32,113 bases of DNA from Bacteroidales bacterium (lineage in GTDB: Bacteria > Bacteroidota > Bacteroidia > Bacteroidales > PUMT01). A program made the position numbers and the translations under genes. Numbering within the stretch: the first letter of the stretch is position 1; the number at the start of each line of letters is the position of its first letter. Location of the stretch: contig SLOS01000409.1 of NCBI GenBank assembly GCA_007132365.1, positions 1 through 32,113 on the forward strand, written 5' to 3'. Of the stretch, positions 25,808 to 32,113 are shown in pieces. The notes beneath the pieces were generated by a model, which ran no database searches, was not told the DNA's origin, and was given only the letters and a program-made list of their open reading frames with translations.

Positions 25808-27085
25808 GTGAAACTGAAATTCATACATACGGCAGATCTTCATCTTGATACTCCGTTCAAGGGTCTGGGGGACTGGAATCCAGGACTGGCAGGTAAGCTG
25901 AAGGATGCTACCTACAGGAGTTTCAGGAATATAATTGATCTTTCAATTTCTGAAAAGGTTGATTTCATTCTGATAGCCGGAGATATTTTCGACAGTGAAA
26001 TTATGAGCCTGGCTGCTCAGCTTAGATTTTTAGCCGAATTGAGGCGTTTGTCAGATAATAGTATTCCTGCGTATTTTATATGTGGAAATCATGACCACCT
26101 TGGGGCATGGGACAGAAGTTTTTCGCTTCCTCCCGGGGTTTTCCGGTTTGGTTCAACTGATGTGGAAAAGATGACTTACCTGCGCAACGGAGAGGCCATT
26201 GCCGATATTTATGGTATAAGCTACCAGGACAGTTACATAAAAGATAATCTTGCACCACTCTACATCAGAAGTAAGGATCCTGCACTTTTCTCAATAGCTA
26301 TGCTTCACGGTATGGCAGATATTGTCGGAAGGGATGAAAGATATGCACCATTCAGTTTAAGGGACCTTACAGAAAGGCCTTTTGATTACTGGGCTCTTGG
26401 TCATGTTCATAAAGGACGTGTTCTTAGTGATGATCCTGCAGTGGTATATCCAGGGAATCCTCAGGGCAGGGATTTTGGGGAAATAGGGCAGAAAGGATGT
26501 TGCATGGTTGAATTGGAACCAGGTGTGAAACCCGTTATTAAGTTTGTACCGGTTCAGCATGTAAGGTTCGAGGATCTGGATATAGACCTGACAGGGACAA
26601 ATGATATTTCCGTTTTAATGAACCTTATTGATGAAGCAAGGGATGCAATGGTAATCTCTGACAGGAATTCAAATTTTGTTCTCAGGATTTTGCTAACCGG
26701 CAGGACTGGGTTGCATAAATTGTTAAACAGACCCGGAGCAACAAAACAACTGCTCGAGGAGCTGAACACCGGGCAACTGGAATCGGAACCCTTTTCGTGG
26801 ATAGGCTCTGCAGAGGTAATGACCAGCATGCCCCTGGATATTGAAAATATAGGACAGGGCTCTGATTTTATTGCCGGAATTATTAAAAATATTGTGAGAT
26901 ATGAGAAGGATGGAGAGCTTCTTGCAGCACTTACCGGTAATCTTGAAAACGAGTTGCCTGCAGGGAGGATTTTCAGGGAGATAGATCATTTTTCAGAAAA
27001 TGAAAAGCAGGAGATCCTTGATAAGGCAAAATGGATTCTTCTGAGCAGGCTGGTGGATGAAGGTTCGTTCAATGACGGCTCCTGA
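25808..27085 (+). CDS. yhaO: Metallophosphoesterase, DNA repair exonuclease (YhaO/SbcD-like)
   Basis: 425 aa, GTG start; MKLKFIHTADLHLDTPFKGL, FILIAGDIFDSE, FICGNHDHLG, WALGHVHKGRVL, VVYPGNPQGRDFGEIGQKGCCMVEL. Confidence 0.88.
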   Translation: MKLKFIHTADLHLDTPFKGLGDWNPGLAGKLKDATYRSFRNIIDLSISEKVDFILIAGDIFDSEIMSLAAQLRFLAELRRLSDNSIPAYFICGNHDHLGAWDRSFSLPPGVFRFGSTDVEKMTYLRNGEAIADIYGISYQDSYIKDNLAPLYIRSKDPALFSIAMLHGMADIVGRDERYAPFSLRDLTERPFDYWALGHVHKGRVLSDDPAVVYPGNPQGRDFGEIGQKGCCMVELEPGVKPVIKFVPVQHVRFEDLDIDLTGTNDISVLMNLIDEARDAMVISDRNSNFVLRILLTGRTGLHKLLNRPGATKQLLEELNTGQLESEPFSWIGSAEVMTSMPLDIENIGQGSDFIAGIIKNIVRYEKDGELLAALTGNLENELPAGRIFREIDHFSENEKQEILDKAKWILLSRLVDEGSFNDGS

Positions 27086-27124
27086 ATTTATGAACCTGAA
27101 TTTATAACAGATTCAAAATTCTGT

Positions 27125-29779
27125 ATGATAATCAAAAAGATCCATATTGACGGGTTTGGAATTTACAATGATTTTGAAATCGATAATTTCCGGAAGGGAC
27201 TGAATATCATAATTGGTAAAAACGAGGCTGGAAAAACAACCCTTCTGAGATTCCTGAGGTATACCCTCTTCGGTTACCCCAAGTTAAAGGAGCACAGAAT
27301 GGTTCCATTAAGGGGCGGTGCTCACGGAGGGAAAATCATGGGGGTACTGTCCTCCGGGAATGAAATTACAGTGGACAGAAAGGGAGACCGTGGGTTTACC
27401 CTTTACATGGCGGGCAGGGAATACAGCAATGAAGGGGATCTGCTGGAGCTTCTCGGGAATGCCTCTTCCTCACTTTATAACAATGTCTATGCATTTACAC
27501 TTGATGAACTTATTGGCCTGGAGTCGCTTACCAGGTCAGGGGTTGAGGACAAAATATTCAGTATAGGTATGGGGCTGGGTAATCTGTCCCTTGCAGATAT
27601 CGAGTCTGATATCAGGAGCCAGATCAATGATATTTATAAGAGTGCCGGGAAAAATCAGCAGATTCCCGTAATTTTGAAAAATATCGGGGAAATAAAATCC
27701 GAAATAGCTTTTAAACAGAATCTTCTACCTAAAAGGAAAGAACTTTCTGAGCAGCTTGGCCGGTTGGAGAGGGAAACTGCTGAGCTGGAAAATATGTCCA
27801 GGGAAAATACATCGGAAAAAAACAAGCTGGAGAATTATCTTAAATGTCATGACAGTGTTGTCAGACTAATGAGTATAAACAGGGAGCTTGACCAGTTGCC
27901 CGGCATACAGGATTATCCTGAAAACGGAATACAGGAACTTGAGCTGCGCGAGGAAAAAATAACCGATCTGAAGGAAAGACTTGAGAAGTTGAATGAGGGT
28001 GGTGGAAGTGAAAGGGGGCTGCCAGAACTTAAGGAGCTGGCCTGTTCATTATTTATTAACAAGGAACTTTTGGCTGAGTCGGGGAAAGTTGAGTACCTGA
28101 AGAATAACCTGACCGTATACCGGAATACCCTGCGTGATTTTGACCAGGACGAAATTGAGGTAAAAAAACTTGATGGAAGGATTAAGGCTTTACTGGAAAG
28201 TATTAATCCTGCCTGGTGCGGGGAAAGTGATATTTTATTGAAAGGAACTGAAATCCATAAAGCTGCCATCAGAGCCTTCCGGCAGGAACTTGAAGAGATA
28301 AAAAGAAAAAAGATCGCTGCCGAAGCACATGCCGAAGATCTCAGGTACAGGAAGAGCAATCTGAAAACTGCGAATATTGCGGTTATTGTTTCGCTGGTAT
28401 TCATTATTATCTCCATTCCTGCCTTTTATTATTCCCTGGTTATTCTAGGAGGTGCATTGGCCTTGTCAGGCATAGTTATATTTGCAGGGCGGAAGTCAAT
28501 TGCGGTCGATTACTCAGGGATTGAAACAAAAAAGAAGATTGAGGACCTGGAGGACCGGTTGCTGGGGATAACAGGCAAATACAGAAAATATTTTGCTGAC
28601 GAGCTGGGTATTACCGGTCCTGTGCCTCCCGAAGCAGCAGAAGAGGTAATTGCAGAGATAGATAAAGCAAGTGATTTAATAAGGCAGAAACAGTTAATTG
28701 AGGTGAGGCAGAAAGAACAAAGGGAGCCCCTGATCAGCGAATTCGAATCTGTGGCCCGTTCACTCCTTCCACTTGTGCCAGAGGCAGGCCAGGCTGATAA
28801 TATCGAAGTTCTTGTTCACCGGATCATTGCTGATTTCTCATCTTCACATGAAAAATTCATTCTGAAATCGGGATACGAAGATGAATTGAAACGAAAACTC
28901 AGTGAGGCAGAAAGCATAGAGAAAAAAATCACTGAAGCTATGGCAGGGATAAGATCTTTGCTCAAAACTGCCCGGGCTTCAGATCCTGATGAATTCAGAA
29001 AAAAATACAGACAGAATAATTATGTAAAACAACTTGTCGCGGATAAAAATAATGCGGAACAGACTATAGAAAGCATTATGGGCATTGGAAATTCTGCCGG
29101 CGTTCTTTCGTATTTCAGGACGAATGGAAAAGAACAGCTTGTCAGTGAGATAAAAAGACTGAAAACTGTTGTTGAAGATCTTAACCAAAGCCTCAGCGAC
29201 CGGCGAAGCAGGATTGGCGAATTCAGAAATGAGATCAAAAGAGTTGAGGAGGGATCTGATATGACCGCCACAATGACCGGACTTGAAACTGCAAGGTATG
29301 ATCTTGGAAATGCTGTTAGAAACTGGTTGGCAGGACGTATGGCTCTTGAATTGCTGTTTGAGGTGAGGGCGCAATATGAGAGGGAGAAACAGCCTGCCGT
29401 CATCAATAATGCTGCAAGGTTTTTCTCTGCCGTCACTGCCGGAAGGTATAACCGGCTGCATGTGTCAATAGGGGACAGGGATGTGCAGGTATATGATGAT
29501 AAGGGCATATTCAAAAAAACTCATCAGTTGAGCAGGGGTGCAAGGGAACAGCTTCTCCTGAGCTTGCGGCTGGGGTTTATTGAAGAATATGAAAAGCAGT
29601 CAGAACCCCTGCCATTGATAGCGGACGAGGTCCTGGTAAACTTTGATCCTCACAGGGCACGTCGGATGGCTGAGGTTATTTACGAATTTTCATCGGACCG
29701 GCAGATGCTCATGTTCAGCTGCCACCCTGAAACCATTGAATTGTTTGACAGGAAAAACATAAATATTATTGAGCTATAA
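27125..29779 (+). CDS. yhaN: AAA/SMC-like ATPase (YhaN / SbcC-like) with central transmembrane segment
   Basis: 884 aa; Walker A IIGKNEAGKTTLLRFLRYTLFGYPK; signature LSRGAREQLLLSLRLGFIEEY; Walker B PLPLIADEVLVNFDPHRARR; central hydrophobic stretch between coiled coils. Confidence 0.88.
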   Translation: MIIKKIHIDGFGIYNDFEIDNFRKGLNIIIGKNEAGKTTLLRFLRYTLFGYPKLKEHRMVPLRGGAHGGKIMGVLSSGNEITVDRKGDRGFTLYMAGREYSNEGDLLELLGNASSSLYNNVYAFTLDELIGLESLTRSGVEDKIFSIGMGLGNLSLADIESDIRSQINDIYKSAGKNQQIPVILKNIGEIKSEIAFKQNLLPKRKELSEQLGRLERETAELENMSRENTSEKNKLENYLKCHDSVVRLMSINRELDQLPGIQDYPENGIQELELREEKITDLKERLEKLNEGGGSERGLPELKELACSLFINKELLAESGKVEYLKNNLTVYRNTLRDFDQDEIEVKKLDGRIKALLESINPAWCGESDILLKGTEIHKAAIRAFRQELEEIKRKKIAAEAHAEDLRYRKSNLKTANIAVIVSLVFIIISIPAFYYSLVILGGALALSGIVIFAGRKSIAVDYSGIETKKKIEDLEDRLLGITGKYRKYFADELGITGPVPPEAAEEVIAEIDKASDLIRQKQLIEVRQKEQREPLISEFESVARSLLPLVPEAGQADNIEVLVHRIIADFSSSHEKFILKSGYEDELKRKLSEAESIEKKITEAMAGIRSLLKTARASDPDEFRKKYRQNNYVKQLVADKNNAEQTIESIMGIGNSAGVLSYFRTNGKEQLVSEIKRLKTVVEDLNQSLSDRRSRIGEFRNEIKRVEEGSDMTATMTGLETARYDLGNAVRNWLAGRMALELLFEVRAQYEREKQPAVINNAARFFSAVTAGRYNRLHVSIGDRDVQVYDDKGIFKKTHQLSRGAREQLLLSLRLGFIEEYEKQSEPLPLIADEVLVNFDPHRARRMAEVIYEFSSDRQMLMFSCHPETIELFDRKNINIIEL

Positions 29780-29941
29780 ACTCAATTTTAAACCGGCAAT
29801 AATTCAGGCGTAAAAATTAACCAAAATATCCATTTCACCTGATATATTTAAATAAAGGCATATATCCATACTTATGTTTAAAAGTATTGTTGTAATTTTA
29901 CATTATTGATCCGGTTATCAACTACAAACTACAGACCCTTT

Positions 29942-30841
29942 ATGTACAAAATAATTTCAGGAATCTGGTTTTTCCTCTCAGTTCCGGCTCTGTTACTGTC
30001 TTGTAACTTGAATTTACGTGATACTGACCCGGATAAATATGCTGAACTTTTAGCAGAATGGGACTCCGTCAGGCTCCGGCATCTCAAATCACCCACAGGA
30101 TGGGTCAACCTGGCAGGGTTGTTCTGGTTGCAGGAGGGAGAGAACAGCATAGGATCTGCAGAGACTAACGATATAGTTTTTCCTCGCGGTCCGGGTGAGG
30201 TTGGTGTAATGATTCTTAATGGCCAGGATGTAGTTTTTACCCCTTCCGGGGAAATTAACATCAGGGCGGATGGTGATGATGTTTCACGTAATATCAGGAT
30301 ATTTGGCAGGAACAGGGATGCAGAACTGCTGACCGTCGATTCAATTGGGTTTTTTATAATAAAAAGGGGAGAAAGGATCGGTATCAGGCTGCGCGATTAC
30401 ATACATCCACGTCTGGATAAGTTACAGATTATTGACAGGTACCCCCCTGATCAGGGATGGATAATAAAGGCGAGATTTATTGAATCTGAGGATGAACTTA
30501 TTATAAGGGTCCCTGATGTTCTGGGAGAGATCAATGAAGAAAAAGCACCGGGAATACTTGAATTTGAATATGACGGAAAAGTTCGCAGGTTATACCCGAC
30601 AGGTACCAGAGATAACCTTTTTGTTATTTTTGCTGACGACACCAATGCACTTGATACCTACGGTGGTGGCCGTTTTCTGAGTGCAGGGGCTGTCGACAGC
30701 AACGGATATGTTCTCCTGGACTTCAACAAGGCCTATAATCCTCCCTGCGCTTTTTCACCATATGCAACCTGTCCCCTGCCTCCCGCGGAAAATTTCCTGC
30801 CGTTTGGAATAACGGCAGGGGAAAAGGCGGTTCATTATTAA
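29942..30841 (+). CDS. DUF1684 domain-containing lipoprotein
   Basis: Signal peptide with lipobox (LLLSC); WDSVRLRHLKSPTGWVNLAGLFWLQEGENSIGS...; C-terminal LLDFNKAYNPPCAFSPYATCPLPPAENFLPFGITAGEK. ATG at 29942 (MYKIISGIW) preferred to the 29906 start. Confidence 0.88.
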   Translation: MYKIISGIWFFLSVPALLLSCNLNLRDTDPDKYAELLAEWDSVRLRHLKSPTGWVNLAGLFWLQEGENSIGSAETNDIVFPRGPGEVGVMILNGQDVVFTPSGEINIRADGDDVSRNIRIFGRNRDAELLTVDSIGFFIIKRGERIGIRLRDYIHPRLDKLQIIDRYPPDQGWIIKARFIESEDELIIRVPDVLGEINEEKAPGILEFEYDGKVRRLYPTGTRDNLFVIFADDTNALDTYGGGRFLSAGAVDSNGYVLLDFNKAYNPPCAFSPYATCPLPPAENFLPFGITAGEKAVHY

Positions 30842-30892
30842 AGCTCCGGGTATGATATAATTCAACATTGATAAGATACCGGTTTGAATATG

Positions 30893-30900
30893 TAAATTTG
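30893..30900 (+). promoter_or_regulatory. Candidate -7 element TAAATTTG upstream of the hemerythrin gene
   Basis: Exact TAnnTTTG; the nearest TTG (30868-30870) is 22 nt upstream, a longer than usual spacer. Confidence 0.45.
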
Positions 30901-30937
30901 CTGATTGATACCTGTAGTTCGAACTAAATTAATTTAT

Positions 30938-31654
30938 ATGGCTGAGCTGATCATTAACGGGCAGATGAAGTTATCGCATATTATCGACAAGGATAAGCGG
31001 GCTCTTGTGCTTTTCCCGCGGTTTGGCATTGAGCTGGGCTTTGGCGATAAAACAGTAGCCGGTCTTTGCAGGCAAAAAGGTATTGATCTGCAGTTTTTTC
31101 TGCTTATGGTCAATACTTTTCTCAACCCGGACTATTTTCCGGATAAACAATTGAAGAGTGTCGATGCAGACATGCTCATAGGGTATCTTGTTGAATCGCA
31201 TAATTTTTACCTTGAAGAGAGAATCCCCTATCTGCAGTCGCTGATTGCAAAATTCAAAGAGAGTGTTGACCATCCCGCTACTGCACAGCTGGAAAAATTC
31301 TTTGATCAGTATATAGTTGAAGTAAAAGATCATCTCGCATATGAGGATGAAACGGCGTTTCCCTATATGGCCATGATATCGGCCTATAAAAAAAGGTCTG
31401 ATGTGCCGGCCGGCCAAATTGATTATTCAGTCGGTGTTTTTGAAGAGAGGCATGATAATATCCAGGAGAAGCTTTCCGATCTGAAAAATCTTCTCGTGAA
31501 GTATTTCCCTCCTGCTAACGACCGGTATATCAGGATAAGGTTGCTCAATGAGCTTATAGATTTTGAGGATGATCTTATCAATCATGCCCGTATAGAAGAT
31601 AAGGTCCTTATACCGGTAGTGAAGCAACTGGAGGAGCAGCTTAAGTTGATCTGA
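30938..31654 (+). CDS. Hemerythrin / RIC (ScdA/YtfE)-like di-iron protein
   Basis: His/Glu ligand pattern of the hemerythrin four-helix bundle: ESHNFY, DHLAYEDE (HxxxE), ERHDN, NHARIEDK (HxxxE). ATG at 30938 (MAELIINGQMK) preferred. Confidence 0.85.
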   Translation: MAELIINGQMKLSHIIDKDKRALVLFPRFGIELGFGDKTVAGLCRQKGIDLQFFLLMVNTFLNPDYFPDKQLKSVDADMLIGYLVESHNFYLEERIPYLQSLIAKFKESVDHPATAQLEKFFDQYIVEVKDHLAYEDETAFPYMAMISAYKKRSDVPAGQIDYSVGVFEERHDNIQEKLSDLKNLLVKYFPPANDRYIRIRLLNELIDFEDDLINHARIEDKVLIPVVKQLEEQLKLI

Positions 31655-31661
31655 TGTTACA

Positions 31662-32113
31662 ATGGGAAAAACCATACTCATAATAGAGCAGTCGGAGGTT
31701 GTAAGAAAGGGCCTTATAAAGGTTATCGGTAGTTTTAACTTTTTTTCCGATATACATGAAGTGGCATGTAATACGAATATAGAATCATCAGTTATCAGAT
31801 TCGAACCCGATATTCTGGTTATAAATCCCATCCTGCTGAAACCAGGTTTGACGGAATGGCTTAAGGAGAACCGAAATAGCCGGATCAGAGTTGCTGCAAT
31901 TGTTTATACCCTTTTTGATGATGAACTTAAAAACCTTTTTGATGAGATAATTCAGATCGGGGATACAAGGCTTAAAATTAAAAACAAGCTTGAATCCCTT
32001 ATAAATAAACCTGCTGACCCCAGGCCGCAGGTACCTGATGAAACCCTTTCAAAACGCGAGAAAGATGTTGTAAAATTGCTGGCAAAAGGTTTGAGCAACA
32101 AGGAAATTTCAGA
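31662..32113 (+). CDS. LuxR-type transcriptional regulator with degenerate receiver domain (truncated by window end)
   Basis: MGKTILIIEQSEVVRKGLIKVIGSF...FEPDILVINPILLKPGLTEWL...then LuxR HTH start DETLSKREKDVVKLLAKGLSNKEIS; runs off the window. Confidence 0.8.
   Translation, partial: MGKTILIIEQSEVVRKGLIKVIGSFNFFSDIHEVACNTNIESSVIRFEPDILVINPILLKPGLTEWLKENRNSRIRVAAIVYTLFDDELKNLFDEIIQIGDTRLKIKNKLESLINKPADPRPQVPDETLSKREKDVVKLLAKGLSNKEIS

Noticed and set aside
1-32113. CRISPR arrays, tRNA/rRNA genes, transposases, toxin-antitoxin or phage genes
   Set aside because: None seen: no regularly spaced repeats, no cloverleaf-like segments noticed by eye, no mobile-element proteins among the ORFs. A tRNAscan/Infernal run would be needed for a formal negative.

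Overview
The window looks like a chromosomal segment from a Bacteroidetes (Bacteroidota) bacterium, judging by the protein families, the lipoprotein style and TTG-N19-TAnnTTTG promoters. It is mostly housekeeping and envelope genes. In order it contains: a partial GltS-type Na+/glutamate symporter (-); asnA (-); a TamL/TamB-like envelope pair (-); a PQQ-type sugar dehydrogenase (+); a GIN-domain lipoprotein (-); a small lipoprotein (+); a Gfo/Idh/MocA oxidoreductase (+); a TPR/PD40 protein with SPOR-like C-terminus (+); wecB (+); a tetR-tolC-MFP-RND efflux operon ending in a small PII-like protein (+); a pterin-4a-carbinolamine dehydratase (+); a TAT-exported Gfo/Idh/MocA protein (-); a YhaO/YhaN (SbcD/SbcC-like) pair (+); a DUF1684 lipoprotein (+); a hemerythrin/RIC-like protein (+); and a truncated LuxR-type regulator (+). 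The most interesting signal is unannotated and too short for the ORF track. Upstream of asnA, on the minus strand, is a short ORF very rich in asparagine codons (11 Asn in 36 codons). It starts next to a consensus Bacteroidetes promoter and ends shortly before a 10-bp intrinsic terminator. Mutually exclusive 1:2, 2:3 and 3:4 pairings can be drawn by eye. This is a complete trp-style leader-peptide attenuator, apparently dedicated to asparagine.
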